Notes under the pieces: generated by a model | What the model saw: the letters and a program-made list of their open reading frames with translations, nothing else | What the model was told of the DNA's origin: nothing | Databases searched by the model: none | Translations under genes and position numbers: made by a program | NCBI GenBank assembly: GCA_015233895.1 | Contig: JADFXG010000008.1 | Span: 1 to 64,000 of the forward strand | Source: Nitrospirota bacterium | GTDB lineage: Bacteria > Nitrospirota > Thermodesulfovibrionia > Thermodesulfovibrionales > Magnetobacteriaceae | DNA length: 64,000 nucleotides | Direction: 5' to 3' | In this document: one piece after another, positions 25,513 through 35,437 of the stretch | How the letters are laid out: each line of letters begins with the position of its first letter | Numbering within the stretch: position 1 is the stretch's first letter

Positions 25513-25815
25513 ATGCAAATTATAAAGACAATAGATGAGATAAAGACGATAATCAACTCCAACAGGGAGGTGCTTGAGAGCAGATTTAAGGTCAAGACCA
25601 TTGGAGTCTTTGGCTCATATGTCCGCGGAGCGCAAAATAAATGGAGCGATATCGATATTCTTGTTGAGTTTAGTGAACCGGTTGATTTAATCCAGTTTAT
25701 TGAACTTGAGAACTACCTTGCCGGCAAACTTGGGAAAAAAGTTGACCTTGTTACGAAAAACGCTCTAAAACCATTCATAGGAAAGTGCATACTTGATGAG
25801 GTTGTTTACGTATGA
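25513..25815 (+). CDS. mntA: MNT-type nucleotidyltransferase antitoxin
   Basis: 100 aa with the minimal nucleotidyltransferase motif GSYVRG (34-39) and SDID (D46, D48), plus a third carboxylate in KVDLVT. In type VII TA systems MntA adds AMP to a tyrosine of HepT to neutralise it. It overlaps hepT by 4 bp (ATGA). The gene lies 77 bases outside the right inverted repeat of the ABC-3C cassette. Confidence 0.9.
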   Translation: MQIIKTIDEIKTIINSNREVLESRFKVKTIGVFGSYVRGAQNKWSDIDILVEFSEPVDLIQFIELENYLAGKLGKKVDLVTKNALKPFIGKCILDEVVYV

Positions 25816-26159
25816 GCAGGCGACAATACATGGACTTCATAAACGATATCTATGAGTGTATTAATGATGTCGGCGATTTCATTGAAAACATGACGTACGA
25901 AGAATTTCTTAAGGATAAGAAAACGAATTACGCAGTGCTCAGGTGTATTGAGATTATTGGTGAAGCCGCCAAACACATACCCACGGAGATTTGTGATAAG
26001 GCTCCAGATATAAAATGGAACGAGATCAGGGGCATGAGAAACAGGGTAATCCACGAATATTTCGGTGTGGATTATGTCATAGTTTGGAAAACAGCAAGGG
26101 AATACCTGCCGGAACTTAAAGCTAAAGTAGAGGCTCTCATTAAGCTGGTATCTGGATAA
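25812..26159 (+). CDS. hepT: HEPN-domain toxin
   Basis: 115 aa, all helical. The HEPN RNase motif R-x4-H is intact as R76-NRVI-H81, followed by EYFGVDY, which carries the tyrosine modified by MntA in characterised pairs. An RNase toxin is expected. It is coupled to mntA upstream (4-bp overlap) and to hsdR downstream (TAATG, 1-bp overlap), so toxin and restriction subunit are made from one message. Confidence 0.9.
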   Translation: MSRRQYMDFINDIYECINDVGDFIENMTYEEFLKDKKTNYAVLRCIEIIGEAAKHIPTEICDKAPDIKWNEIRGMRNRVIHEYFGVDYVIVWKTAREYLPELKAKVEALIKLVSG

Positions 26160-29044
26160 TGCCCATCGGCGGGGAAAGAGCAGCAGTGCAAAACCCGCTA
26201 ACCAAGTACACCACCGAAGCGGGTTGGACATATTTATCAGCCGAACAATGCCGGACACTCAGAGGAAACGACACAGGGCTTATACTGAAAGACATCTTTA
26301 TCGAACAGGTCTCTAAACTAAATCCCTTTATGACACCGGAGCTTGCCATGGAACTGTCAAAAAAACTCCTCCCGCTTAAAACCGGCATAGAGGGTAATCT
26401 GATAGTATGGGAGTACATAAGAGGGCTTAGACAAATCCATGTACCGGCAGAAAAACGGGAGCGCGATGTAAAACTTATGGATATTAACAATACCTACAAC
26501 AACACCTTCCACGTAACCGATGAATTCACATACTCAAGCGGCACGGCTACTGTCAGGGCAGACGTGCTGTTTTTAATAAACGGAATACCGCTTATAATAG
26601 TAGAAACTAAGGCAGCACACAAGGTGGAGGGGATAGCTGAGGCACTTGACCAGATACGCAGATATCACCGTGAGGGCGTGGAGCTGCTGTCCATGCTTCA
26701 GCTCTACACCTTAACACATTTAATCTGCTACTACTATGGGGCGACATGGAACACCTCACGTAAAGGACTGTTTAACTGGAAAGATGAACAGGGCGGTGAC
26801 TTTGAGACAATCGTTAAAGCATTTTTTGACAAACAACGTGTATTAAGAACTCTGCATGACTACATACTTTTTATCCGGCAAGATGATGAACTTAAGAAGA
26901 TAGTCCTTCGCCCTCACCAGATGCGGGCAGTTGGCAAAGCAATAAAGAGGGCGCTGTCAGACAAAAAGCGCGGCCTTATCTGGCACACACAAGGCTCCGG
27001 AAAGACATATACCATGATTACCACTGCAAAGTTGATTATAGAAAATCCCGCATTTAACAATCCCACCGTGATTATGCTTGTTGACCGTAATGAGCTTGAA
27101 AGCCAGATGTTTGCAAACCTTTCATCGGCGGGTTTTATGCAGCAAGACGTTGAGACAGACAGCAAACTGGCTCTGGAGAACGCTCTTAAAAATGACAAGA
27201 GGGGCTTGATAGTCTCGATGATTCACAAGTTTGATGGAATTAAAGAGGGTATTAACACAAGGCATAACATCTATGTGCTTGTGGATGAGGCTCACAGAAC
27301 TACAGGCGGAAAACTTGGCAACTACCTGATGGGCGCTCTCCCTAACGCTACCTATATTGGATTTACAGGCACGCCGATTGACAGGCTGTCATACGGTCAG
27401 GGAACGTTTTTCACATTTGGTAAAGAAGACCCGCCTAAGGGATACCTCGATAAGTACGGCATAGCAGAGAGCATAGAGGACGGCACAACCGTTGCTCTGC
27501 ACTACACCCTTGCGCCCAATGAGCTTCTTATTGACAGGGAAACGCTGGAAAAGGAGTTTTTGAATCGTTCAGAGGCCGCAGGTGTAAGCGATATAGAGGA
27601 GCTTAACAAAGTGCTGGCTAAAGCGGTAAATCTCCGTAATATGCTTAAAAACCCTGAGCGTATCGAAGAGATTGCCGCTTATGTCGCAAACCACTTCAGG
27701 GAAAACGTGGAGCCGATGGGCTATAAGGCTTTTCTGGTTGCCGTGGACAGGGAGGCGTGTGCTCTTTATAAGTCGGCACTGGATAAACACCTGCCCTCTG
27801 AGTACTCATGCGTGGTCTATAGCAAATCTCAGAATGATGAGGAGCACATGAAGTCATATTATCTTTCAGACGAACAAGAGAAGCTCATCCGTAAGGACTT
27901 CAGAAAACCCGATACCGAATTAAAAATACTGATAGTTACCGAAAAACTTCTGACCGGCTTTGATGCCCCCATCCTCTACTGCATGTATCTGGATAAACCC
28001 ATGCGTGACCATGTGCTCCTTCAGGCTATTGCAAGGGTAAACCGCCCATATGAGGATAGCGCTGGCAGGGCAAAACCTTCAGGGTTTATTGTTGATTTTG
28101 TAGGATTATTCGCTAACCTTCAGAGTGCTCTTGCATTTGATTCCTCTGATATCGAAGGCGTGGTGGAGGATGTGGAGTTTTTAAAGGGAGAGTTTGCAAA
28201 GAGGATGGTACAGGCAAAGGATCAGTATCTGTCAATTGCAATGGGCAAGGCAAGAGATAAGGAGGTTGAGGCTATCCTTGAGCATTTTGTGGATGAGAAA
28301 CTCAGGCATAAGTTTTTTGAGTTCTTTAAAGATATCTCAAGCATGTATGATATCATCTCACCCGATGCGTTTCTAAGGCCGTACCTTGACAACATGGAGG
28401 CGCTTACCCGCATATTTAGGATACTCAAAGAAGCCTACTGCCCAACAATCACGATAGACAGGGAATTTACCCGAAAGACCGCTCAACTTGTTTCCGATCA
28501 AACCAAGGGTGGAAACATTGGGCCAATTATAGGAATCTATGAAATCAATGAAGAGACACTTAAAAGGATTGATGCAAGCCGGGTTTCAGACAGGGAGAAG
28601 GTTTTTAATCTGATAAAAACTATTGTTAAGCATGTAACAGAGGGGGCTGACGAGCTGCCCTATCTGAGGTCAATCGGTGAGAGGGCTGATGAAATTATAC
28701 ATCGTTATAACGAGGGGCAGGAAATGACTCAGGCAACTATTAATGCCTTAAAAAACCTTGTTAACGAAATCAATGATGCAAAGCGGGAGCAAAATTCCAA
28801 AGGGATGCCAAATGAGGTTTTTTCAGTTTACTGGTTATTTAGAAATGAAGGCATTGCAGAACCGGAAAACAGCGCTAACGAGATGAGCGAAGTTTTTAAG
28901 ACAAACCCACATTGGAGGAGTAACGGATCCCATGAGAGAGAGGTACGCAAAAAGTTATATAGCATTCTTAGCAAATGTGGACTATCCGGCTTCATTGAGT
29001 TTGGTAAAAATATAATGGACATCCTCAGGGGCCGGGGAAAATGA
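26159..29044 (+). CDS. hsdR: type I restriction enzyme R subunit
   Basis: 961 aa. The N-terminal PD-(D/E)xK nuclease has D in RADVLFLINGIPLIIVETK near 133 and ExK near 148. The SF2 translocase follows, with Walker A HTQGSGKT near 280, the DEAH-type motif VDEAHR near 375 and a second RecA domain ending in QAIARVNRP. A helical C-terminus completes it. HsdR needs HsdM and HsdS for recognition, and neither is in the window. It overlaps hepT by 1 bp and the metallopeptidase gene by 4 bp. Confidence 0.93.
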   Translation: MPIGGERAAVQNPLTKYTTEAGWTYLSAEQCRTLRGNDTGLILKDIFIEQVSKLNPFMTPELAMELSKKLLPLKTGIEGNLIVWEYIRGLRQIHVPAEKRERDVKLMDINNTYNNTFHVTDEFTYSSGTATVRADVLFLINGIPLIIVETKAAHKVEGIAEALDQIRRYHREGVELLSMLQLYTLTHLICYYYGATWNTSRKGLFNWKDEQGGDFETIVKAFFDKQRVLRTLHDYILFIRQDDELKKIVLRPHQMRAVGKAIKRALSDKKRGLIWHTQGSGKTYTMITTAKLIIENPAFNNPTVIMLVDRNELESQMFANLSSAGFMQQDVETDSKLALENALKNDKRGLIVSMIHKFDGIKEGINTRHNIYVLVDEAHRTTGGKLGNYLMGALPNATYIGFTGTPIDRLSYGQGTFFTFGKEDPPKGYLDKYGIAESIEDGTTVALHYTLAPNELLIDRETLEKEFLNRSEAAGVSDIEELNKVLAKAVNLRNMLKNPERIEEIAAYVANHFRENVEPMGYKAFLVAVDREACALYKSALDKHLPSEYSCVVYSKSQNDEEHMKSYYLSDEQEKLIRKDFRKPDTELKILIVTEKLLTGFDAPILYCMYLDKPMRDHVLLQAIARVNRPYEDSAGRAKPSGFIVDFVGLFANLQSALAFDSSDIEGVVEDVEFLKGEFAKRMVQAKDQYLSIAMGKARDKEVEAILEHFVDEKLRHKFFEFFKDISSMYDIISPDAFLRPYLDNMEALTRIFRILKEAYCPTITIDREFTRKTAQLVSDQTKGGNIGPIIGIYEINEETLKRIDASRVSDREKVFNLIKTIVKHVTEGADELPYLRSIGERADEIIHRYNEGQEMTQATINALKNLVNEINDAKREQNSKGMPNEVFSVYWLFRNEGIAEPENSANEMSEVFKTNPHWRSNGSHEREVRKKLYSILSKCGLSGFIEFGKNIMDILRGRGK

Positions 29045-29307
29045 CCGCATTTCAGCTTAAACAGGAAGTCCATCTGTGGGCAGACAAAATAAATGTCAAA
29101 CCCGTAGAGGTACATATCCGTAAGATGAAAAACAAGTGGGCTAGTTGTTCAGGCAGAGGGCGCCTTACCTTCAACTCAAATATTTTGGATGAGGAGGATG
29201 GGTTTATCAACGAGGTGATAGTGCATGAACTTTTGCACCTGAAATACCCTAACCACGGACGAATGTTTAAAACCTTGCTGAAAACTTATGTTGGTTCAGA
29301 ATTATAA
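29041..29307 (+). CDS. YgjP-like zinc metallopeptidase
   Basis: 88 aa, compact. It shows the YgjP/WLM signature: KWASCSGRGRLTFNSNIL and the zinc motif HELLHLKYPNHGRMF (HExxH plus a third His). It is shorter than the usual roughly 230-aa YgjP, lacking the N-terminal part. Such short metallopeptidases frequently follow hsdR genes. It overlaps hsdR by 4 bp, so it belongs to the same operon. Substrate unknown. Confidence 0.8.
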   Translation: MTAFQLKQEVHLWADKINVKPVEVHIRKMKNKWASCSGRGRLTFNSNILDEEDGFINEVIVHELLHLKYPNHGRMFKTLLKTYVGSEL

Positions 29308-29395
29308 TAACACTGTGAAACATGGGCTTTCTTCTTGACATTTTTTTGCTTTATCTGCTTAAATCAACTGCTTGCTTTGTTTGACCGTTGGCAAT

Positions 29396-30097
29396 ATGAA
29401 AGAAAAAACATCCACCATCACAACGCAACCCGGCCATATAGGCCATAGACAGCGGCTGAGGCAAAGGTACATTAAAGCCGGAATCAGCTCTTTAGCCGAC
29501 TATGAGGCGCTTGAGCTGCTGCTTACATACACACGCCTTCAAAGAGACGTTAAGCCTGAGGCAAAAAAATTAATAAAAACCTTCGGGAATCTTGCCGAGG
29601 TTTTAGACTCCCCGATAGAACAACTGCTTGAAATAGAAGGAATTGGTATTCAAAGCGCTGTTTTAATCAAACTTGTTAAAGACTTGAGTACCAAATACTT
29701 AAATGAAAAACAAATCTACAAAAAAACCATTAAAACCCCACTTGATGTCGTTGACTATCTGAGGACAAAACTTGGCGCTCATAAGAAAGAAACAGTTATG
29801 ACATTATTTTTAAACTCTCAAAACAAAATTGTAGGCGAGGAGATAATAAGCGAGGGAATAGTAAACTACGTCTATGTTCACTTAAGAAACATATTTGAAA
29901 TCGCTCTGAAATATAACTCCACAGCGATTATATACGTCCATAACCACCCGGATGGAAAAATTGACCCCTCCGATGAAGATATAAAGCACACACATCAACT
30001 TGTGGAAACTGCCAAAAACCTCAACATCACAATCCACGACCATATAATTGTAAACAGATACGCATATTTTAGTTTTAGTGAAAAAGGGTTATTATAA
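29396..30097 (+). CDS. radC: RadC-family JAB-domain protein
   Basis: 233 aa from the ATG at 29396; a TTG 24 bases earlier is possible and neither has a strong ribosome site. An N-terminal UPF0758 helical region (HRQRLRQRY, LADYEALELLL) is followed by a helix-hairpin-helix (LLEIEGIGIQSAVLIKLV). The C-terminal JAB/MPN metal-binding motif is E in IISEGIV, then HNHPDGKIDPSDED. RadC proteins have a debated role in repair and are common in mobile regions. Here it lies at the downstream edge of the defence island. Confidence 0.88.
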   Translation: MKEKTSTITTQPGHIGHRQRLRQRYIKAGISSLADYEALELLLTYTRLQRDVKPEAKKLIKTFGNLAEVLDSPIEQLLEIEGIGIQSAVLIKLVKDLSTKYLNEKQIYKKTIKTPLDVVDYLRTKLGAHKKETVMTLFLNSQNKIVGEEIISEGIVNYVYVHLRNIFEIALKYNSTAIIYVHNHPDGKIDPSDEDIKHTHQLVETAKNLNITIHDHIIVNRYAYFSFSEKGLL

Positions 30098-30098
30098 C

Positions 30099-31586
30099 AT
30101 GATGGACAGAAGCTCTCTTGAACTATCAGCCATATATGAAATAAGCAAGATACTTGGCTCATCGCTTGAGATTACCAAAACTCTTAAAAACGCACTCAAG
30201 GTTCTCTCCGTGTTTCTTGACATTGAAAGAGCAGCCATATCGTTAAAAGAAAATGGACAGCTCGTTATAAAAGCGGCACACGGCCTGAGTGCCGATGAGA
30301 TAAAAAGCGGACGATACCTGCCCTCATCCGACATAGAGGCAAACGTGGCGAAGTCCGGATATCCTGTTGTGATTCCCAATGCTGTAGATGATTCGCAACA
30401 CACTGAAAAAAAAGCATTTCTCTGTGTCCCCATGAAATCAAAAAAGGAAATCATCGGAGTCTTGAGTGCTTACAGAATTTACAGGGGTTTTACTAAAGTA
30501 TCTTTGGATGAGGATTTGCGCCTGCTTAAAATCATAGCCTCGCTGATTACCCAGTGGACAGAGCTCTCTGAAAAAGTCGAAACAGAAAAGCAAACTTTGA
30601 TACAGGAGCGGGAATCCCTCAAGCTTGAGCTTAAGGGAAAATACCGGATTGATAACGTAATAGGAAGCTCCGGGGCCATGCAGGATGTCTTTGAAGCCGT
30701 CCATCGTGTGGCAAAGACAAAGGCCACAGTATTGATAACCGGAGAGAGCGGCACAGGAAAAGAACTCATAGCACGGGCAATCCACTACATGGGAAAGCAA
30801 AGCAACGGTGCGTTTATAAAGTTTAACTGTGCTTCAATCCCTGAGGGACTTCTTGAAGCGGAGCTTTTTGGCCATGACAAGGGGGCATTTACGGGTGCTG
30901 TGACGGCAAGAAGGGGACGCTTTGAGCTGGCCCACAAAGGGACCATATTTCTTGATGAAATCGGAGATTTAAGCATGGCACTTCAGCCTAAAATTTTACG
31001 CATTCTTCAGGAGCGGGAATTTGAACGCATAGGGTCAGAAAAAACCATCAAAGTTGACGTCAGAGTGATAGCCGCTACGTCAAAAAATCTTCAACTTCTT
31101 GTCTCACAAAACAGCTTCAGAGAGGATTTGTACTATAGGTTAAACGTAGTGCCGATTTGTTTACCGCCTATGCGTGAGCGTACGGAGGATATTACGGAGT
31201 TAATAGAGTATTTTCTAAAAAAATTCAGCAAAGAAAACGACAGGGCTGTTGAACTCAGTGATGAGGCCTTAAGTTTGATGAAGAAATACCACTGGCCCGG
31301 AAATGTGCGGGAACTGGAGAACACGGTGGAACGAATTGTGATTATGTCGCCAGAGGATGTGGTAAGAGTAAAGCACTTGCCGCTCAATATCAGGGTACTT
31401 AATCAGTCTGCCGTTGCAAATAAAGCAACACTTTCACTTACTGAGACGGAGAGAAATAAAATAACAGAGGCACTGGAAAATGCCGGCTGGGTGCATGCCC
31501 GGGCAGCAGACCTTCTTGGCATAACGCCGAGACAGATTGGATATAAGGTGAAAAAATATGGAATCAGGAGAAAAGATATTTCATGA
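30099..31586 (+). CDS. GAF-domain sigma-54 transcriptional activator
   Basis: 495 aa, NifA/FhlA-like. The N-terminal GAF domain spans about 1-165 ([20 protein letters not shown]). The AAA+ domain has GESGTGKE near 215 and GAFTGA near 263, with Walker B LDEIGD. The Fis-type HTH at the end reads [23 protein letters not shown]. It lacks a receiver, so it would respond to a small ligand bound by GAF. An AAAAAGGG-like site precedes the ATG at 30099. The start lies 1 base after radC, and its 3' end overlaps the next gene by 29 bp. Target genes unknown. Confidence 0.88.
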   Translation: MMDRSSLELSAIYEISKILGSSLEITKTLKNALKVLSVFLDIERAAISLKENGQLVIKAAHGLSADEIKSGRYLPSSDIEANVAKSGYPVVIPNAVDDSQHTEKKAFLCVPMKSKKEIIGVLSAYRIYRGFTKVSLDEDLRLLKIIASLITQWTELSEKVETEKQTLIQERESLKLELKGKYRIDNVIGSSGAMQDVFEAVHRVAKTKATVLITGESGTGKELIARAIHYMGKQSNGAFIKFNCASIPEGLLEAELFGHDKGAFTGAVTARRGRFELAHKGTIFLDEIGDLSMALQPKILRILQEREFERIGSEKTIKVDVRVIAATSKNLQLLVSQNSFREDLYYRLNVVPICLPPMRERTEDITELIEYFLKKFSKENDRAVELSDEALSLMKKYHWPGNVRELENTVERIVIMSPEDVVRVKHLPLNIRVLNQSAVANKATLSLTETERNKITEALENAGWVHARAADLLGITPRQIGYKVKKYGIRRKDIS

Positions 31587-31917
31587 CTGGATGGTCTTGT
31601 ACTTAAAGCAAAAGCTATCGCGGGATTATACGGAGGTTCTTACCAATCTTAAAGAGGAGCACGAATTTGAGGGCATGTATCCGGATTTAATTCTCAATAA
31701 CTACGGGATGACTGTCGGAGTGGTTGAGGTAGAAACTGAAAGCTCCATATCGACAGACAGCGCTAAACGGTGGAGGCAGCTTTCTGGTAAAGGCGTCAAG
31801 TTAATAGTGATGGCGCCGGAAAGGTCAAAACAAAGACTGATGGGTTTACTTTGGGATGAGGGCATAGCTGGCAGTGTCGCTTTGGGCGGCTATGAGTTGA
31901 AAGTTAACATGCCGTAA
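31558..31917 (+). CDS. small PD-(D/E)xK-like hypothetical protein
   Basis: 119 aa with an alpha/beta pattern. YPDLILNNYGMTVGVVEVETE resembles the D...ExE/K core of restriction-endonuclease-fold proteins, although the usual Lys is replaced by Glu. It overlaps the sigma-54 activator by 29 bp. No close family was recognised; a structural or regulatory nuclease-fold protein is possible. Confidence 0.5.
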   Translation: MESGEKIFHDWMVLYLKQKLSRDYTEVLTNLKEEHEFEGMYPDLILNNYGMTVGVVEVETESSISTDSAKRWRQLSGKGVKLIVMAPERSKQRLMGLLWDEGIAGSVALGGYELKVNMP

Positions 31918-32120
31918 TACCATTTATCGTTTATAGTTAGAACCCTAAATCCGCTATAGGTGTGTGAAAAAGAGTTAAAAGCCCTCGTGCTTAAATGTTT
32001 TCAGATTATAAAGAGTGCAAGCGGCGAGTGCCTAAAGTTAAGAGGATTAAAGTGTTCTGGCAGGAATAGAAGACTCGAAAGCGGGTAGAGTTCAGAAACT
32101 TACCTCTCTGAAAACTGTTG

Positions 32121-33335
32121 TCACTTGTAAAATGGATAATGCCGTAAGATAATGTATTGGCTAAGGGAGACAATAAAAAGTATCAAAACTGCAGGGATCA
32201 CCGTTTTGTATAATTTTATGACATCAGCCTTAAAATACTCCCAGGTCACCACAAAACACACGTGTACGGGAGAGAGCAGGACGCCTGCGTATCCTGATAA
32301 AAAGGCAAATGAAAACGCATACGGATCAATCCCCGGTAAGTGCAAAAGCAGTGGAAACGTGCTTCCCACAAAGGCAAGCGTAAAACCGGTTAGAAATCCG
32401 GTTATAAATGGCAGGAGCACAAGAAGCGGAGCAAGTGGAATTCCCTGAGAGTTAAAGAAGCCGCTTAAGTTTGTTACAGCACCAGAGCTTTGGAGAGTCT
32501 CCTTAAATAACACTACTCCCGCAATTAGAAATATAACGTCAGGCTTAAATCCATACTTTATAACCTCATAGATTTCTCTTATGCTGTACCTATAAACAAT
32601 AAAGAGCGAAAAGACCGTTATCATCATAGCCATATGTAGTTTTACCTTAAAGACTATAACAACAAAAAGCAAAAGCGATATTGGTAAGAAGCTCATTATT
32701 GCCCGTCCAGCTTTAATAACGCCTGTCTGTTTTTTATCAAACGAGCCGGTTATTCCTTTCATGCCAAAGATAAAACCAATTGCCAGCATTGAAAGTGAAG
32801 AGGCAAGGTTAAGAAAAATGAAGTGCCTGAGATCGATTTGAGTTATGATGCCAGCCAGCAGGATTCCCGGATAAAGCGGCAGAATCGGCTCCCACGGATG
32901 CCGAAACCAGTAGTTTGTAAAAGCCATATCCTCTTTTGAAAGGTTAAGCCCTTCTGAGGATTCCTCAACCATCGGGCAGGAAAAGTAAGCTCCGCCAATA
33001 GAGGGCAGCATCCCGATAAGCAATGGCATTGAAACTATAACAAACTTTTTTTTACGCAGAAGCCCCTTAACTGCAGTCATCATTTCTTTAAGCACATCCC
33101 GTTCACGCAGAATTTTTTCAACCATCCGGATAAACGTAAGGGCTATCATTAACGCAAAGGTCTCCTGAGATATTATCGCTGTGTAGGCAGTATTTGCAAT
33201 TGCTTTAGGTCCCATCAGATATTCTAAAAACAGGATAACAGAAGCTAAAATCAGCACATATCCCACATCGAGTTTTTTTCTCAGGAGAAACACCATCAGC
33301 ACAAACACTATCAGTATTTTAACTATATCAGACAC
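32121..33335 (-). CDS. DUF401-family integral membrane permease
   Basis: 404 aa from the GTG at 33335, preferred because GGGAG lies 7 bases upstream. Extending further upstream would overlap the cca-like gene by more than 50 bp. About ten membrane segments, with conserved GGAYFSCPMVEE and FRHPWEPILPLYPGILLA motifs seen in the DUF401 (TIGR00529) family. Substrate unknown, possibly an organic or inorganic anion. It overlaps the nucleotidyltransferase gene by 8 bp. Confidence 0.75.
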   Translation of the reverse strand: MSDIVKILIVFVLMVFLLRKKLDVGYVLILASVILFLEYLMGPKAIANTAYTAIISQETFALMIALTFIRMVEKILRERDVLKEMMTAVKGLLRKKKFVIVSMPLLIGMLPSIGGAYFSCPMVEESSEGLNLSKEDMAFTNYWFRHPWEPILPLYPGILLAGIITQIDLRHFIFLNLASSLSMLAIGFIFGMKGITGSFDKKQTGVIKAGRAIMSFLPISLLLFVVIVFKVKLHMAMMITVFSLFIVYRYSIREIYEVIKYGFKPDVIFLIAGVVLFKETLQSSGAVTNLSGFFNSQGIPLAPLLVLLPFITGFLTGFTLAFVGSTFPLLLHLPGIDPYAFSFAFLSGYAGVLLSPVHVCFVVTWEYFKADVIKLYKTVIPAVLILFIVSLSQYIILRHYPFYK

Positions 33336-34638
33336 ACAGGCTCTCCCTGTCGGTTTTAGACAAAATATCTTCAACGGCACTCAGAGCCTCGGAGCGTTTG
33401 GAAATGCTGCCCTCAAGAGTCATTGCCTGCACCTGACCAAGTATTCGGCTAAAGAGCGGGGATGGTTTAAGCCCAAAGGTCTCAATAAGGTCATGGCCGG
33501 TTATGAAATGCCCGGTCATCAGACGCGGTAAGTAGGTTTCTCTGTAAAAGGAGGTTACATCATCGCAAAAAAAGGTAAATCGGTGTGCGTCATTGGAATT
33601 TAAAAACATTTCCGTAAGGGTCAGAACAAGCGAAGCAATAAAATCATCTCCCATGTCAAGCAGAAACCGTACAGTCAAGTCAATTCTCATACCGGATTTA
33701 AAAACGCTGAAAGCCGTTCCATGATGTTTGAGAATTTTATGTACAAAGTCTGCTTCATCAGTAGAGGTTTTTAAACGCATACATGTATCCAATGCTGCAT
33801 CTGCCGAGGTCTTAGCGGCACAAAAAAAGGCGGTGAGTTTTAGAAACGGCAGTCTGTGTGCAGCGCCCGTGATATAAGAGTTCAAGTGGGTCATAAAGAG
33901 CGAATTGGATGTGTTGTTTATAATTTTTTCAACCTCACTATACAGTGCCACAGCTTTTACAAGATCAACGTTTGTGTTTTTTATTTCAAAAAACACCTCG
34001 GCAATCAGTCCGCACTGGTTCATTTGACTCACAGCCGCAGATGAGTTCTTTGCCCTTGTCATTTCTTTTAACTCAAAGATTACTCTTTCAGCAGGGACGT
34101 TTGCAATAAGTTTCTTTAGCTGCATGATGGCCTGGAGCGTTTGCTCATCAATATTAAAGCCCAACTCTGCCATAAATCGAAAGGCTCTCAGCATTCTTAG
34201 CGGATCGTCTTTAAGATTCTTAACTGACACCATTTTGATTAAGCCGTTTTTGAGGTCTTTATAGCCGCCGGTTACATCAACAAGGGATTCAACTCCCTTG
34301 TGAAGTGGAAAAGCCATTGCGTTTATTGTAAAATCCCTCTGGAGCAGATCGTCCTCTATGGTGTTGCCTCTGAAGGCGGTAAAATCAAAATAATAGCCGC
34401 CCTTGACGACTCTTACAGTTTTAAATTTATCATTAAGTTTAACAAAAGTCCCGCGGATTTTATCTGCAAACATTCCTGCCTCAGCATATGGGTTGTAACC
34501 GGGCAGGGCAATGTCAATATCTTTTTGCTTCAGGCCCATAAGAATATCTCTGACCGTGCCCCCCACAACCCAAACGTCACTCCGACCGGAAAGTGTTTCT
34601 TTTAAAACTTCATATAGTGTGCTTAAATCCTGTGACAT
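33328..34638 (-). CDS. tRNA CCA-adding enzyme / poly(A) polymerase family
   Basis: 436 aa. The class II nucleotidyltransferase head shows GGTVRDILMGLKQKDIDIA, with the catalytic DxD (DID), and then LLQRDFTINAMAF and DDPLRMLRAFRFMAELGF. The C-terminal helical body is of HD-less type. CCA-adding and poly(A) polymerase activities cannot be separated by eye; the lack of an encoded CCA in the nearby tRNA makes CCA addition attractive. It begins 18 bases after the DtxR-type gene and overlaps the permease gene. Confidence 0.87.
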   Translation of the reverse strand: MSQDLSTLYEVLKETLSGRSDVWVVGGTVRDILMGLKQKDIDIALPGYNPYAEAGMFADKIRGTFVKLNDKFKTVRVVKGGYYFDFTAFRGNTIEDDLLQRDFTINAMAFPLHKGVESLVDVTGGYKDLKNGLIKMVSVKNLKDDPLRMLRAFRFMAELGFNIDEQTLQAIMQLKKLIANVPAERVIFELKEMTRAKNSSAAVSQMNQCGLIAEVFFEIKNTNVDLVKAVALYSEVEKIINNTSNSLFMTHLNSYITGAAHRLPFLKLTAFFCAAKTSADAALDTCMRLKTSTDEADFVHKILKHHGTAFSVFKSGMRIDLTVRFLLDMGDDFIASLVLTLTEMFLNSNDAHRFTFFCDDVTSFYRETYLPRLMTGHFITGHDLIETFGLKPSPLFSRILGQVQAMTLEGSISKRSEALSAVEDILSKTDRESLCV

Positions 34639-34656
34639 AAAACTAATTTGTCACAC

Positions 34657-35412
34657 TCATTTCCTGCGTTTGCGCAGAAATGGAAATCTCCGCTTTACTG
34701 CAATTTCAGGAGTTTTAGGGTCGTAAGCAAATTCACTTTCGCGCCAAACACAGATATTTTCAGCCAGCTCGTTATCGAGCGCTATGTGCATACCCTCGCA
34801 CTCGATAACAAACGTTGGATAGCTCTGATGCAGTTTTACGGTGACGCCAGGCCGGATGCTAAGACCGTTTAACCGGTGTATGAGCTGGTCGTTAGGGCAG
34901 TTAACATAAGCAATGCGGGCGTACTTACCAATGTCAAGCTCATCAAGATGAATCACCGAGCTGTTAACCGACTTTGCAGAGAGCTCACAACATTTTCCCG
35001 ATGGTATTGGAAGCCCGTGAGGACACTCCTTCGGATGCCCAAGCAGTGTGCAAATACTGTCAACAAGCTCCATTGTCACAATATGTTCAAACTCACACGC
35101 TCCATCCTCTATGTTTTTCCCCATGACATCATAAAGAAGCCTCTCGGCAAGCCTGTGAGCGCGCACTATGTGCCGTGCCCTTTCTAATCCTTTGGGGGTC
35201 AGTCCTATGATTTTGCTGCTGTCGTCAATTTCCACAAGATTATCGGAGACTAATTTTTCAATTACCTCCTCACTCAGCCCGCCGTGCGTATCCTCGCTTA
35301 ACCCTCCAACCGTGTGCTCACAAATATCCGACACGGCTCCTTGCCCTTTTTCGTTTATATACCAGAGGCTCTCCAGATACTCATCAACCTCGGTGCAGTT
35401 ATTATTATTCAT
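34657..35412 (-). CDS. DtxR/MntR-type iron regulator with FeoA-like C-terminus
   Basis: 251 aa from the ATG at 35412 (AAGGGGG site 8 bases upstream). A winged helix occupies 1-80. The metal-binding dimerisation helices contain RAHRLAERLLYDVMG, CEFEHIVTMELVDSI and the C-x-H pair of HPKECPHGLPIP. An SH3/FeoA-like C-terminal domain spans about 165-235. It senses Fe2+ or Mn2+ and represses uptake genes. It lies downstream of feoB on the same strand, with only a 25-base gap, so autoregulation with feoB is likely. Confidence 0.85.
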   Translation of the reverse strand: MNNNNCTEVDEYLESLWYINEKGQGAVSDICEHTVGGLSEDTHGGLSEEVIEKLVSDNLVEIDDSSKIIGLTPKGLERARHIVRAHRLAERLLYDVMGKNIEDGACEFEHIVTMELVDSICTLLGHPKECPHGLPIPSGKCCELSAKSVNSSVIHLDELDIGKYARIAYVNCPNDQLIHRLNGLSIRPGVTVKLHQSYPTFVIECEGMHIALDNELAENICVWRESEFAYDPKTPEIAVKRRFPFLRKRRK

Positions 35413-35437
35413 TGAAATATCCCCCTTTCTCACACTA

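Noticed and set aside
31918-32120. Possible RNA gene between the nuclease-fold ORF and the DUF401 gene
   Set aside because: Some purine-rich runs, but no cloverleaf, hairpin or terminator that stands out.
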